41,327 bases of DNA. It comes from CAZTPJ01 sp964614515 (lineage in GTDB: Bacteria > Planctomycetota > Phycisphaerae > Phycisphaerales > UBA1924). Below are positions 23,116 to 32,472 of this stretch, one piece after another; within the stretch, counting starts at the first letter, position 1; every line of letters starts with the position of its first letter. The position numbers and the translations under genes are program-made. The stretch is from the NCBI GenBank assembly GCA_964614515.1, contig CAZTPJ010000028.1:1-41327 (forward strand), read 5' to 3'. Under the pieces are notes generated by a model. The model was not told the origin of the DNA. It made no database searches and saw only the letters and a list, made by a program, of their open reading frames with translations.

Positions 23116-24150
23116 ATGCGGCTAGCGGTTGACGTGATGGGCGGAGACCACGCGCCCGACGCCGTCCTCAAGGGCTGCATCGACGCCCTCCCGACGCTCG
23201 CGCACGATGACCACCTTGTCCTCGTCGGGCCTCCCGATCTCATTAGCGAGTTCCTCGCCGATCGCGGGATCCGCGATGCGCGAATCTCCATCGAGGCTGC
23301 CTCGCAGGTCATCGGCATGGATGAGTCGCCCGCCAAGGCCGTCAAATCCAAACCCGAATCCTCCATCGTCAAGATGGCTCTGCTCGGCTCGCAGAAAGTC
23401 GCGAACCCGGTCGATGTCGTCCTGTCCGCCGGGAACACCGGCGCGTGCGTCGCCGCGGGCATCATGCACATGCGACGACTCCCCGGCGTCCATCGTCCGG
23501 GGATCGCGGTGACGGTTCCCGCGCTGCACGGCCCGGTGGTCTTGTGCGACGCCGGCGCGAATCCGGAACCCAAGCCCACCCACCTGTGGCAATATGCCCT
23601 GATGGCCGACACGTACGCCCGCCATGTGCTCAAAATCGCCGAGCCGCGCGTCGGACTGATGAACATCGGCTCCGAAGCGGCCAAGGGCACGGACCTGACC
23701 AGGCAGGCCCGCGAACTGCTCGAGTCCACGCCCGGCATCAACTCGATCGGCTATATCGAAGGCCGCGACTTTTTCGACGGCGTCGCCGATGTCATCATCA
23801 CCGATGGCTTCGTGGGCAACACCGTGCTGAAGATGGCGGAGGGTCTGGCGAAGAGCCTCTTCGCCGCGATCGCCAGCGAGGTCTTTGAGGTCGATCCTGA
23901 TCTCGGGCTTCGGCTCGAACCCGTCTTCAAGTCGATCTTCAAGAAGAACGACTATCACGAACACGGCGGCGCGCCGCTGCTGGGCGTCAACGGCGCCATG
24001 ATGATCGCGCATGGTTCGAGCGAGGCGCGGACGATCCGTGCGGCCGTGCGAAACTCGTTCGACTTTGTCCGCTCGGGCGTCAACGATGTGATTGTGCGTC
24101 GGCTGTCGGAGTTGCCGTCATCGCCGGGTCCGGTGCCGGAAGGAGCGTGA
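23116..24150 (+). CDS. plsX: Phosphate acyltransferase PlsX
   Basis: This 344-residue enzyme converts acyl-ACP to acyl-phosphate for phospholipid synthesis. The N-terminal MRLAVDVMGGDHAPDAVLKG is diagnostic. SAGNTGACVAAGIMHMRRLPGVHRPGIAV, GANPEPKPTHLWQYALMA, GLMNIGSEAAKGTDL and DVIITDGFVGNTVLKMAEG follow in family order. Length is normal. It sits 63 bp after rpmF, and its stop is 2 bp before the fabH ATG, so the three are one operon. Confidence 0.97.
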   Translation: MRLAVDVMGGDHAPDAVLKGCIDALPTLAHDDHLVLVGPPDLISEFLADRGIRDARISIEAASQVIGMDESPAKAVKSKPESSIVKMALLGSQKVANPVDVVLSAGNTGACVAAGIMHMRRLPGVHRPGIAVTVPALHGPVVLCDAGANPEPKPTHLWQYALMADTYARHVLKIAEPRVGLMNIGSEAAKGTDLTRQARELLESTPGINSIGYIEGRDFFDGVADVIITDGFVGNTVLKMAEGLAKSLFAAIASEVFEVDPDLGLRLEPVFKSIFKKNDYHEHGGAPLLGVNGAMMIAHGSSEARTIRAAVRNSFDFVRSGVNDVIVRRLSELPSSPGPVPEGA

Positions 24151-24152
24151 CC

Positions 24153-25166
24153 ATGTCGGGCGGGGGTCACAGTCGCGGAGTTCGCATCGCCGGCAGCGGC
24201 AGCGCTGTGCCGGATCGCCGACTCACCAACGCGGACCTCGAAAAACTCATGGACACCACCGACGAGTGGATCGTCCAGCGCACCGGCATCCACGAGCGCC
24301 GCGTCGCGGATCTGGCCGGGGGCGAAACCACCTCACACCTGGCGACCACCGCGCTTCGCAAAGCGCTCGATGAAGCGCACCTCAAGGCCACGGACCTCGA
24401 CCTGATCATCGTCGCCACGATGACCCCCGACATGCCCTGTCCGCCCACGGCCTGTCAGGTGGCCAACGCCGTCGGCGCGGGATCATGCGGCGCGTTTGAC
24501 CTCGGCGGTGCATGTTGCGGATTTGTCTACGGCCTGAACGTCGCCCACGAGATCGTCCGCGCGGGAACCTACAACACCATCGCACTCATCGGCGCCGACA
24601 CACTCACTCGGCACATGGACTATTCCACGGCCGGGCGCGGCACGGCCATTTTGTTTGGCGACGCCGCGGGGGCCGTCATCCTCCGCGCCACCGACGACAC
24701 ATCCAAGGGCATCATCGCGCAGGCGATGCACTCCGATGGGCGAGGGTGGAAGGACATCTATGTTCCCGAAGCGATGACCGACTTTCCGCCAGATGTCGAG
24801 CCTGACCCCGCGAAACTCAACCATCTCCAGATGAACGGGCAGACGGTGTTTCGCTTCGCCGTGACCACTTTTTCCGGGTTGATCGAAGAAACGCTCACCA
24901 AGGCGGGACTCAAACCCACGGACGTGGACATGTACGTGTGCCACCAGTCCAACGCGCGAATTCTCAACGCCGCGCGCGACCGCTTCGGACTGCCCCACGA
25001 TCTGCTTTACATCAACATCGACCGCTACGGCAACACCGTGGCCGCGAGCGTGCCCCTGTGCTTCGACGAACTTCGCAAGAGTGGGCGCATCCGCGAAGGC
25101 CAGAAGGTGATGTTCGTCGCCTTCGGCGGCGGGTTGACGTGGAGTTCGAGTTTGTGGCAGATGTGA
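24153..25166 (+). CDS. fabH: 3-oxoacyl-ACP synthase III (beta-ketoacyl-ACP synthase III)
   Basis: This 337-residue enzyme condenses acetyl-CoA with malonyl-ACP to start fatty-acid synthesis. The catalytic triad is visible: Cys121 in GGACCGF, His264 in CHQSNARI, and Asn294 in YGNTVAAS. The N-terminal GSGSAVPDRRLTNADLEKLMDTTDEWIVQRTGI is typical. The ATG at 24153 has a GGAAGGAG site; a GTG at 24147 overlapping the plsX stop is the less likely start. It is the last gene of rpmF-plsX-fabH. No terminator with a T-tract follows; the next 460 bp carry hairpin repeats. Confidence 0.97.
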   Translation: MSGGGHSRGVRIAGSGSAVPDRRLTNADLEKLMDTTDEWIVQRTGIHERRVADLAGGETTSHLATTALRKALDEAHLKATDLDLIIVATMTPDMPCPPTACQVANAVGAGSCGAFDLGGACCGFVYGLNVAHEIVRAGTYNTIALIGADTLTRHMDYSTAGRGTAILFGDAAGAVILRATDDTSKGIIAQAMHSDGRGWKDIYVPEAMTDFPPDVEPDPAKLNHLQMNGQTVFRFAVTTFSGLIEETLTKAGLKPTDVDMYVCHQSNARILNAARDRFGLPHDLLYINIDRYGNTVAASVPLCFDELRKSGRIREGQKVMFVAFGGGLTWSSSLWQM

Positions 25167-25627
25167 ACGTACGTCCTGTGTATCAGTGACTTGTGAACGT
25201 CTGAACTGTGCCACAGACTTGCGGAGTCCTCGGAGCAAGATGGTGCGCTGCGAGTTCAACACCGCCACCGCGTCACAACACCACCGCCTCTTCGCCCGCA
25301 GGGCGCTCGATCTTTGCAAGGGGCTTCAGCCCCTGGAAGGCGCATCCCTTGATTCCGCTTCGCCCGCGAGGGCGAACGAAGGATCTCATATCGATGAGGA
25401 CCAAGAGACATTACCGCGAGGCCGGGCTTCATCCGCCCTCCGGGCGAAAGACTCTCTGGGGGATGCAAGCCGGTGGCTGAAGCCACCGGCAACGATCGTC
25501 TGCCCTCGCGGGCGAAGCCAAGGAAGCCCGATCAGATTCGGAGTGACGTTCCGACTTGAAGTCTCGGAGCGGCATGGACCATCGCTTCGATGGCCGTGCG
25601 CCTTGGACACTTCATCATCCGGCGACA
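25167..25627. other. Non-coding region between the convergent fabH and lipoprotein-like genes
   Basis: I see no credible gene here. It holds the family E hairpins (25320-25333 and 25470-25489) and a pair of 14-bp inverted copies around 25361-25379 and 25503-25519. It looks like a site where repeats accumulate. Confidence 0.6.
25320..25519. repeat. Family E hairpins and inverted repeats
   Basis: GGGGCT-TC-AGCCCC (25320-25333) and CCGGTGGCT-GA-AGCCACCGG (25470-25489) are perfect stems with the shared theme GGCTTCAGCC/GGCTGAAGCC. They lie inside an outer inverted pair, TTCGCCCGCGAGGG and CCCTCGCGGGCGAA. The layout resembles the family A cassettes: two inverted ends around a core of about 125 bp. 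Confidence 0.65.
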
Positions 25628-26296
25628 TTACGGACGCGGACCGTCGATCAGCACCGGCACACGGCCTTCACCCTTGATCCGCACCATCTGCCGTACTTCC
25701 GCGAGTTTGCCATCCTGCACCGGGAGCGCATGAACCATACATGCGTCGCCGAAGCCGTATTTGAATGCGCCATCAAAATCGTGAACGAGTCCATTCGACA
25801 CATTGCCGCCTGAATAGAGGCGGGAACTGCCGATTGAGAAGACCATCGTCCTCTCGGAATTCGCCAGAATCGGCAACGTGTAGTCGAAGCCGTCGATTGA
25901 TGCGGTCAAGAATGTGTAACCGAGTCGCCAAAGCCGTTCCTGGTCGTCGAGGAACGCCGTGGACGTGAATGCGCCCGCGAGCGACCACTGCGACAGGATG
26001 TACGTCGTGTCCGTCGTGTTTCGCAGGGTCAGGTAAATCTCGCAGAACTCACTACCCTCGTTCAGCGTGACACCTGCGACCCCTCGAAGTGCCTGGCGCT
26101 CCCGTGATCGCACCGTGAACGGATTGTCGCCGATCGATGCCCCACACTGATCGGGCACGATGCAGTGCAGCGTGATCTCGATGGTCGGAGGTTCATCCGT
26201 GGCGGGTTTGTGGACGGTCGATTCTTCGCACGCGGGCGCGAAGGACAGTGGTATCGCAGCGACCCACACGGCCAGCAGACATCGATATCCTCGCAT
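25628..26296 (-). CDS. Exported hypothetical protein, possible lipoprotein
   Basis: This 222-residue protein has an N-terminal signal sequence (MRGYRCLLAVWVAAIPLSFAPAC). The Cys at 23 could be a lipidation site, although the preceding residues are a weak lipobox. The mature part is beta-rich and contains two further Cys-bearing segments (LHCIVPDQCGAS, GSEFCEIYLTLRNTTDTTYI). The second looks like a domain for comparing a value with set limits, but I do not recognise the family. The gene lies 65 bp upstream of the end of the PAS-GAF-REC gene start region on the other side (26361) and is probably transcribed after it. It converges with fabH. Confidence 0.65.
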   Translation of the reverse strand: MRGYRCLLAVWVAAIPLSFAPACEESTVHKPATDEPPTIEITLHCIVPDQCGASIGDNPFTVRSRERQALRGVAGVTLNEGSEFCEIYLTLRNTTDTTYILSQWSLAGAFTSTAFLDDQERLWRLGYTFLTASIDGFDYTLPILANSERTMVFSIGSSRLYSGGNVSNGLVHDFDGAFKYGFGDACMVHALPVQDGKLAEVRQMVRIKGEGRVPVLIDGPRP

Positions 26297-26360
26297 AGTT
26301 CATCTCCTGACATCGCACGCAGGACGAACGCCCGCGGATTCGTGATGCTTCACGACCATC

Positions 26361-27998
26361 CTACTTCACCGCCAGCGCTTTTCGCAGCTCCTCCAGCAGC
26401 CGGTCCACCTGGAACGGCTTGAAGAGCACGCTTTGCAGGCCTTCCTGGCTTGCGCGGACGATCGAGTGGTGCGGGTCATAGCCGAAGCCGGTCATGAGGA
26501 TGACGGGGATGTCGCCGCCGACGCGGCGTGCGGCCGCGAACACCTCATAGCCGTTGTGATCCGGCATCTTGATATCCGAGAGCACGACATCAATGGGTTC
26601 GGCCTCGCCTGCCGCCAGCGCGTCGAGATATTCGATGGCCTTCGTGCCGGACTCGCAGACTTCCACGCGGCATCCGCGATTGCGAAGCACATCCGCGATG
26701 AGCCTTCGCACATTCTGTTCATCATCGGCGATGAGGATCTTCCGCCCATGGAGGACCGGATCGTGCGAGCGATCGGCCATGGCGCGTTCGACGCCGAGGA
26801 GGGTCTGCGGCCCCGCGGCGACCCCGCGCATGCGGCGGCGAATCGCGTCCACGTCGGTGCGGATGCGTTCGATGTGGCGGGCCATTTCCGGGTCGCGCGT
26901 GGCCGCACCGCTGAGTTCCGCCACCTCGCGCATGATGTCTTCGAGCGGTTCGCTGAGTTCGCCTTCGACCCGGCCCGACAGCGTCTCGTTCGTGCTGGAT
27001 CGCTCGACCACGAGCAGATCGAGCATGTGCATGGCCATGGCGATGTAGGATGAGAAGAGTTCGGCGGCGCGCAGGTCTTCATCCGAAAACGCATTGGCCG
27101 AGAGCGACTCCACATCGAGCACACCGATGAGTTTCTCATTCACTCGCAGGGGCACGACCAGGGCGGACTTGGCGCCCATGACCATCGCAAGGAACCGCTT
27201 GTCCTTGGAAGAATCATTGCAGATGACGCGCTCGCCCGTGGCCGCGACATAGCCCGCGATCCCGTGGCCCTCCTGCCGCGGATAGATCTCGAGTTCCTCG
27301 GCCTCGGGGGACAGGCCGCACGAAATCACGAGCTCCAGCCGCCCGGTTCGCTCGTCGATCAATCGCACGGCGAAGTGGTCAAACGCGAGCAGGTTCTTGG
27401 CGTATCGAACGATCTTGGATTCGAGCACGCGAAGGCGCTCGATCATGTTCATCTTGCGCACGGCGTCGGCTTCAAGGCGAATGAGGTCTCGCCCGGCCTG
27501 ATCGACCGCGAGCATCTTCATCTGCATCTTGCGGGAGTCGGTTGAATCGCGCACCACGGCCGCGACGCGAAGGCCCCCCCCCTGCGCCGCGTCCGCGCGA
27601 ACGGGCGAGAGGGCGACCTCAAACCACCGCGTGCCATCGGCGGAAACGAGATCGTGCCGCTCCGCGCCGACGCGCGATGACCCCGCCGACGAAAATCGCC
27701 AGGCTGCCTGGCGCGAGAGTTCCGACACTTTCGATCTCACCGACTCATCGAGCGAGGCGTATCGCTGGCTCGCGAACTCGACGTGGCCCTCATGGCTCAG
27801 CAGCGCCATGCCATCAGAGACGGCATCGAGCAGCGCTTCCGCTGAAGGATCAGGACGACCCGGCTTCGAGCCTTCCACGCTGCCACCCCCACACGTCAGG
27901 CCGGAATCTGTCGCGCCAGAGGCCACGCCCCCACCCCCAAGACGCTCGATCGCCTGAGCGTGATCTCCCGGCGACTCGATTGCATGTGCTGAAGCCAT
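26361..27998 (-). CDS. PAS-GAF-REC signalling protein with degenerate histidine-kinase helix
   Basis: This is a 545-residue cytoplasmic protein. A Gly/Ser-rich N-terminus precedes a PAS-like region (about 53-155), a GAF domain (about 185-330), a helical stretch (340-395) and a C-terminal receiver (418-542). The receiver has its full active site: D425/D426, phospho-acceptor D475 in SDIKMPD, T503 and K527 in FKPF. The helical stretch reads GELSEPLEDIM, like a kinase H-box with Gly in place of the phospho-acceptor His, and no catalytic ATPase domain follows. It probably receives phosphate from another kinase and responds through the sensor half. A C8 run (27575-27582) lies in the PAS region. Confidence 0.88.
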   Translation of the reverse strand: MASAHAIESPGDHAQAIERLGGGGVASGATDSGLTCGGGSVEGSKPGRPDPSAEALLDAVSDGMALLSHEGHVEFASQRYASLDESVRSKVSELSRQAAWRFSSAGSSRVGAERHDLVSADGTRWFEVALSPVRADAAQGGGLRVAAVVRDSTDSRKMQMKMLAVDQAGRDLIRLEADAVRKMNMIERLRVLESKIVRYAKNLLAFDHFAVRLIDERTGRLELVISCGLSPEAEELEIYPRQEGHGIAGYVAATGERVICNDSSKDKRFLAMVMGAKSALVVPLRVNEKLIGVLDVESLSANAFSDEDLRAAELFSSYIAMAMHMLDLLVVERSSTNETLSGRVEGELSEPLEDIMREVAELSGAATRDPEMARHIERIRTDVDAIRRRMRGVAAGPQTLLGVERAMADRSHDPVLHGRKILIADDEQNVRRLIADVLRNRGCRVEVCESGTKAIEYLDALAAGEAEPIDVVLSDIKMPDHNGYEVFAAARRVGGDIPVILMTGFGYDPHHSIVRASQEGLQSVLFKPFQVDRLLEELRKALAVK

Positions 27999-28163
27999 GA
28001 TCCCCAGAAAACCCCTGATGCCCCCGTCCGAAACGCCACGATTCGATACTGCGGCACCAAACTTGGAAACACTCTACCCACGATTCTTTACGCCCGGGGG
28101 GGACACGCGGTTGCCCGATGACTGTACACATCGGCTCGACCCAAGCCGCTACTGTGATGGGGC

Positions 28164-29147
28164 ATGATAAGAGTCTCGGGCATCCACAAACGGTTCGGAC
28201 GGGTTCGCGCGGTTCGCGGCGTGTCGTTCGAGATTCCGCGTGGGCAGGTCGTGGGCCTTTTGGGGGCCAATGGGGCCGGAAAAACGACAACCATGCGCAT
28301 CATCACCGGCTCGCTCCCGCCGGATGCGGGAACCGTGACGATCGATGGGTTGGATGTTGTCGACCGGGCGTTGGACTCGCGGCGGCGCGTGGGGTATTTG
28401 CCTGAATCCGCGCCGGCACACGCCGAAATGCTCGTCAAGGACTATCTCGACTTTCGCGGGCGACTGTTCGGCCTGGCGCGAACGCCGCGGCGCGCTGCCA
28501 TTGATCGCGTCATCCAGACCTGCCAACTCCGCGATGTTCGTCGCCGTCGCGTCGGGCACCTGAGCAAGGGCTATCGGCAGCGGGTGGGGCTGGCCTCGGC
28601 CCTGTTGCACGATCCGCCCGTGCTGGTGCTTGATGAACCGACCAACGGCCTTGATCCCACGCAGATCCGCGAGGCCCGCACGCTGATTCGCAACCTGGCG
28701 AAAGATCGGGCCGTGCTGGTCAGTTCGCACATCCTGCCCGAGGTCGAGGCGACGAGCGATCGGATCATCATCATGGCCGCGGGGCTGGTTCGCGCCGATG
28801 CGCCGACGGGCCACCTGCTGCGCGAGGGGGGGGGCACAGCGCGGGCGTGCATCGTCGAAGTTCGCGCGACGGAATCCGGCGGCGTCGAGGGTGTGCTGGC
28901 GACGATGCGGCTGATCCCGGGGGCCAAACGCGTGGATGTGATTTCGCAGGATGGGCCGTGGGTCAGTGTGCGCATCACGCCCGAGGTCGGCGATCTGCGG
29001 GCGGACATCGGCGAAGCCGCCGCCGCCGCGGGACTCATCATCCGCGAACTTCATCACGAAACGCCGAGCCTCGAACGCCTCTTCATGGATGTCGTCGCGG
29101 AATCGCGGAACGAACAGGTCAACGGCCGTGAGGTGGAGAGCGCATGA
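28164..29147 (+). CDS. ABC transporter ATP-binding protein (GldA-like)
   Basis: This 327-residue ATPase has Walker A GANGAGKTT (34-42), a signature LSKGY (133-137), Walker B VLVLDEPTNGLDP (153-165) and the switch His in SSHILPEVE. A C-terminal domain of about 100 residues follows, as in GldA/CcmA-type subunits. It is followed by a permease with 4-bp overlap and then a Gldg-type auxiliary protein, the standard GldA-GldF-GldG order. In Bacteroidetes such proteins support gliding; in planctomycetes the role is unknown. A G9 run (28826-28834) encodes EGGGT. Confidence 0.93.
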   Translation: MIRVSGIHKRFGRVRAVRGVSFEIPRGQVVGLLGANGAGKTTTMRIITGSLPPDAGTVTIDGLDVVDRALDSRRRVGYLPESAPAHAEMLVKDYLDFRGRLFGLARTPRRAAIDRVIQTCQLRDVRRRRVGHLSKGYRQRVGLASALLHDPPVLVLDEPTNGLDPTQIREARTLIRNLAKDRAVLVSSHILPEVEATSDRIIIMAAGLVRADAPTGHLLREGGGTARACIVEVRATESGGVEGVLATMRLIPGAKRVDVISQDGPWVSVRITPEVGDLRADIGEAAAAAGLIIRELHHETPSLERLFMDVVAESRNEQVNGREVESA

Positions 29148-29872
29148 AGGGGACCACGGCCATCGCGCTTCGCGAGTTCGCCTCGCTGTTTCGGCTGCCC
29201 GTGGGTTGGGTGGTGATCGCGCTGTATCTGTTTCTGGGCGGGGTGATCGTGGCGTGGCAGGTACTCGTGCCCGGGCAACCGGCGACGATGCGGCTGTTTT
29301 TCGCGGTGTCGGGGTGGCTGTTCCTGCCCGTGGCGCCGGCGATCTCGATGCGCCTCATCAGCGAAGAACTGCGCGTGGGCACGTTTGAGGCTCTCGCCAC
29401 CGCGCCGGTTTCCGACGCCGCGATCATCCTCGGCAAGTACCTGGGCGGATGCCTGTTCCTGCTCGCGATGCTCGCGCCGACGATCGTGTATCCGCTGATT
29501 CTCACGGGCCTGTCCAACCCCGCGCCGGATCCCGGGCCGATCCTCGCGGGGTATGTGAGTCTGCTGCTGCTTGGGGCGCTGTACTTGTCGGTGGGCCTGC
29601 TCGCATCGACGCTGACATCGAGCCAGACGCTGGCGTTCATCGGGACGCTGTTGTTCCTGCTGATCGTGCTGCTGCTGACGACGTTCATCGCGCGAAGCGA
29701 GGCCGTGCCGGATGCCGTGCGGGCCGCGCTGGGCGCGGTGTCGATCACGCGACGGCTCGATGACTTCGCGCGTGGGATCATCGACGTGCGGCATGTGGCG
29801 TTCTTCATCGGCGGCGTGGTCTGGTTCCTCGCCCTGGCCGTCATGGTCATGCATGTGAGGAGGTGGTGGTGA
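29144..29872 (+). CDS. ABC-2 type permease (GldF-like)
   Basis: This 242-residue integral membrane protein has about six helices. It begins KGTTAIALREFASLFRLPVGWVVIALYLFLGG and carries the conserved ISMRLISEELRVGTFEALATAPVSDAAIILGKYLGG segment of ABC-2 permeases. It overlaps both neighbours by 4 bp (ATGA at the start, GTGA at the end), so subunit amounts are probably matched. It forms the membrane channel for the upstream ATPase. Confidence 0.92.
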   Translation: MKGTTAIALREFASLFRLPVGWVVIALYLFLGGVIVAWQVLVPGQPATMRLFFAVSGWLFLPVAPAISMRLISEELRVGTFEALATAPVSDAAIILGKYLGGCLFLLAMLAPTIVYPLILTGLSNPAPDPGPILAGYVSLLLLGALYLSVGLLASTLTSSQTLAFIGTLLFLLIVLLLTTFIARSEAVPDAVRAALGAVSITRRLDDFARGIIDVRHVAFFIGGVVWFLALAVMVMHVRRWW

Positions 29873-32022
29873 GCATCCGCAGGCAACGCACGGCGGCGCG
29901 CCGCCGCGTCGAATACGGCGTGATGATTGCGATCACGCTGATCGCGGTGACGGCCACGGTTGGCTTGACCAACGTGCTGGCGTCTCGCTTCGGTCCTCGC
30001 TTTGATGTGACGTTCACGCGGGAGCATCGCCTCGCGCCGCGGACGGAGTCATTGCTTGAGCGGCTGAGCGGGGCGTGCGAGATCATCGTGTCGTATGACC
30101 CTCGCGCGGTGAATCGTCGCGCGCAGGATCGTGTGGGCGCGGTGCTGTCGCGTCTTGAGGCCAACTCGCCGAACATTCGCGTCACGCGGCTGGATCGCAC
30201 GGGCGATGCGGGGGAGCGGGCGTTTGATGCGCTCGTGGCGCGATTGATCGAACGCGACGCCGAGGCCATCGACGCCCAGACGCGCACGATCCAGGGGGCG
30301 ATCGACTCGCTGCAGGACCTGGGCGCGTTCTTCGGCGACATCCTCGCGCCAAGCCTGCGACGAGCCGCCGACGCCGCACGCGAAGGCGATCCGCAGTGGC
30401 GGCAGCACGCGGCGTGGCTGCTGGGCAAGGCCGCGGCCGTGGAGGCCGCACAGCAGCGACTCGCCGACGTCATCAGCGAAACGCAGCAGGCGATGACCTC
30501 CGGGCGTGTTCGCGCGACGCCGGTCCCCGACACGCTTGTGGCGGCGAGTCGTCTCAGCGCGCAACTCGGGCCGATGGCCGAGTCCGTGAACTTTCTGATC
30601 GCGGACTTTGAAGCGCTCTCGCAGGTCGCCGGCGCGCCGGAGATCGTCGGCCCGCTCCTTCGCGACATGATCACGCGCCTTCGGATGCAGCGAGACACCC
30701 TCGCGCAGCAGGCCGAACGCATCACCGCGATGAAGCCCCTTGATCTCCTTCGCATCCGAAGCGTGCTTGAACACGAGGAAGGCGCGGTGCTCATCGCCGG
30801 GCCGCCGGGCACGGGCCTCACGGCCATCGAGTTTCAGGCGCTCTTCCCGCCGGCCGTGCTGCTTGATTCAGCCCTGGGCGCGGGGATCGACCTGCACGGG
30901 CGTGCGGAGGAGCTCTTCGCCACGGCCATCGCGTCGCTGATCGACCCCGCGCGGCCCATCGTGGTGCTGGTGCATGGCGAACGTGCGGCGATTGCGCGAG
31001 ACCCGGCGCTTTTTGGCATGGCCATCGAGCGCCTGAGCCTGCGCGGGATGGACGTGGTGGAATGGGCGGCGGCGCTCGATGAGCAGTCCCCCCCCCTCGG
31101 CGCGTATTCACCCGGAACGCGCCCGGTCGTCTACATCGTGCATAACACCGACAGCGGCGCGGGCGACCCGAACGACCCGCAGATGTCCGGTCCCGCCCGG
31201 GCCGTCAGACTCGGACGCGCGATTCGATGGATCATCGACTCCGGCCACCCGCTGCTGCTGTCGATCGCGCCAAGTTCGCTCCCCGCGGCGCGACAACCGG
31301 ACCCCACCGTCGAAGTCCTCGCGGCGTTCGGATTGCGGTCTGACTCCGGCCGTGTGCTGATGCGCGGCACGGCCGACGCGCGCGGACCCTCCATCGCCAC
31401 CGAACGAAGGCTCAGCGCCCTGGACACGGATCACCCCATCGCGCGGGCGTGCGCTGGGTTGCCCACGCTGCTCAACTGGTGTACGCCCGTCCACATCGGC
31501 GAGACACCGCGGGGAATCTCAACGCAGACGTGGGAGATCTACGCCGTCGCTGATGAGGCCTCATGGGCCGAATCCAACTGGCACGGCCTGGCCCGCGTGC
31601 CGCGCGAACACTGGCCGCTGATGGAATCGCTCCCCGCCAACGACTCGCCGAACGATGATGCATCGGGGCGTTGGCCGATCGTCGTCGCGTGCGAGCGTTG
31701 GACGCGCGATGACCCGCGTCGTCAGCGGCTGGTGGCGATCGGGGCGAACGCGTGGTTCGCCAGCGATGTGCTGCGGGCGTATGGCTCGATCGATGGCCGG
31801 CTTGTGCCGCTGGCGCCGGGCAATGCGGAACTGCTCGAAGCGTCGATCCTGTGGCTGGCGGGGCACGATGCGCTGATCGCGCAGACGGCCAGCGCGAGAT
31901 CCCTGCCGCTGGTCAAGCAGATCGACTCACGGAATCTCACGCTCCTGCGGTGGGCGCTCGTCGGCATCATGCCCCTGGGGGCGCTGCTCCTCGGCGTGTT
32001 GTGGCGGCTCATTCGCGGGTGA
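29869..32022 (+). CDS. Gldg-family (ABC_transp_aux) membrane protein
   Basis: This protein is about 717 residues long. It has one N-terminal helix (EYGVMIAITLIAVTATVGLTNVLAS), a large extracytoplasmic region and a C-terminal anchor (LLRWALVGIMPLGALLLGVLWRL). The start of the periplasmic part (RFDVTFTREHRLAPRTESLLERLSGACEIIVSYDP) matches the Gldg pattern of a region resembling a transport-protein or thioredoxin-like fold. A long helical segment (about 120-290) precedes the conserved beta domain. Of the three GTG codons at 29863-29871, 29869 is best placed after the GAGGAGG site. A C9 run lies at 31088-31096. The final 96 bp overlap the convergent zinc-ribbon gene. Confidence 0.88.
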   Translation: MSIRRQRTAARRRVEYGVMIAITLIAVTATVGLTNVLASRFGPRFDVTFTREHRLAPRTESLLERLSGACEIIVSYDPRAVNRRAQDRVGAVLSRLEANSPNIRVTRLDRTGDAGERAFDALVARLIERDAEAIDAQTRTIQGAIDSLQDLGAFFGDILAPSLRRAADAAREGDPQWRQHAAWLLGKAAAVEAAQQRLADVISETQQAMTSGRVRATPVPDTLVAASRLSAQLGPMAESVNFLIADFEALSQVAGAPEIVGPLLRDMITRLRMQRDTLAQQAERITAMKPLDLLRIRSVLEHEEGAVLIAGPPGTGLTAIEFQALFPPAVLLDSALGAGIDLHGRAEELFATAIASLIDPARPIVVLVHGERAAIARDPALFGMAIERLSLRGMDVVEWAAALDEQSPPLGAYSPGTRPVVYIVHNTDSGAGDPNDPQMSGPARAVRLGRAIRWIIDSGHPLLLSIAPSSLPAARQPDPTVEVLAAFGLRSDSGRVLMRGTADARGPSIATERRLSALDTDHPIARACAGLPTLLNWCTPVHIGETPRGISTQTWEIYAVADEASWAESNWHGLARVPREHWPLMESLPANDSPNDDASGRWPIVVACERWTRDDPRRQRLVAIGANAWFASDVLRAYGSIDGRLVPLAPGNAELLEASILWLAGHDALIAQTASARSLPLVKQIDSRNLTLLRWALVGIMPLGALLLGVLWRLIRG

Positions 32023-32472
32023 GGCGTCCGGCGGAATCGGCACGCCCGAGCCGCGCACGCGACGCCCGCATTCGGGACAGATCAGGCCCTGCGGCCCGTA
32101 GGCCGTGAGGCCGTGGAGGTCATATCCGCAGTGTGCGCAGTGCGCCGAGCGTGGTGACCTCGGGAGCGCGGCGATGAAGAGAGCGACCGCGCCGACGACG
32201 ATGCCGTAGGGATAGAGCAGGACTTGCAGAACTTCGAGATAGATTCCACGATCGGTCCACTCGCTCAGTCGCCAGTGCAGGAACGCGACGAATGCGACGC
32301 CGGCCACGCCGCCGATCGCAGCCAGCAGCCCGCGCCACTGCCGACGCCACCTGGCCGCGAGATACCACACCAGCACGGCATACACGACGAAGAAGACCAC
32401 GCGAATGATAGAGGCTGAAACGATCGCTTCGTAATCGGCGTGTCGTACAGCGCGTTGTACAGCGCGTGGCAT
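31927..32472 (-). CDS. Membrane protein with C-terminal zinc ribbon
   Basis: This 181-residue protein has three membrane helices (about 22-40, 48-66 and 82-102). A cytoplasmic zinc ribbon follows: C112/C115 in CAHCGYDLHGL and C132/C135 in CPECG. The CxxCGYDL...CPECG ribbon is common in planctomycete membrane proteins of unknown function. The start is uncertain: the frame runs on into three family B hairpins, and even the ATG at 32472 lies at the edge of one. An initiation codon inside the first helix is possible. The 3' end overlaps the Gldg gene on the other strand by 96 bp. Confidence 0.7.
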   Translation of the reverse strand: MPRAVQRAVRHADYEAIVSASIIRVVFFVVYAVLVWYLAARWRRQWRGLLAAIGGVAGVAFVAFLHWRLSEWTDRGIYLEVLQVLLYPYGIVVGAVALFIAALPRSPRSAHCAHCGYDLHGLTAYGPQGLICPECGRRVRGSGVPIPPDASPANEPPQHAEEQRPQGHDADERPPQEREIP

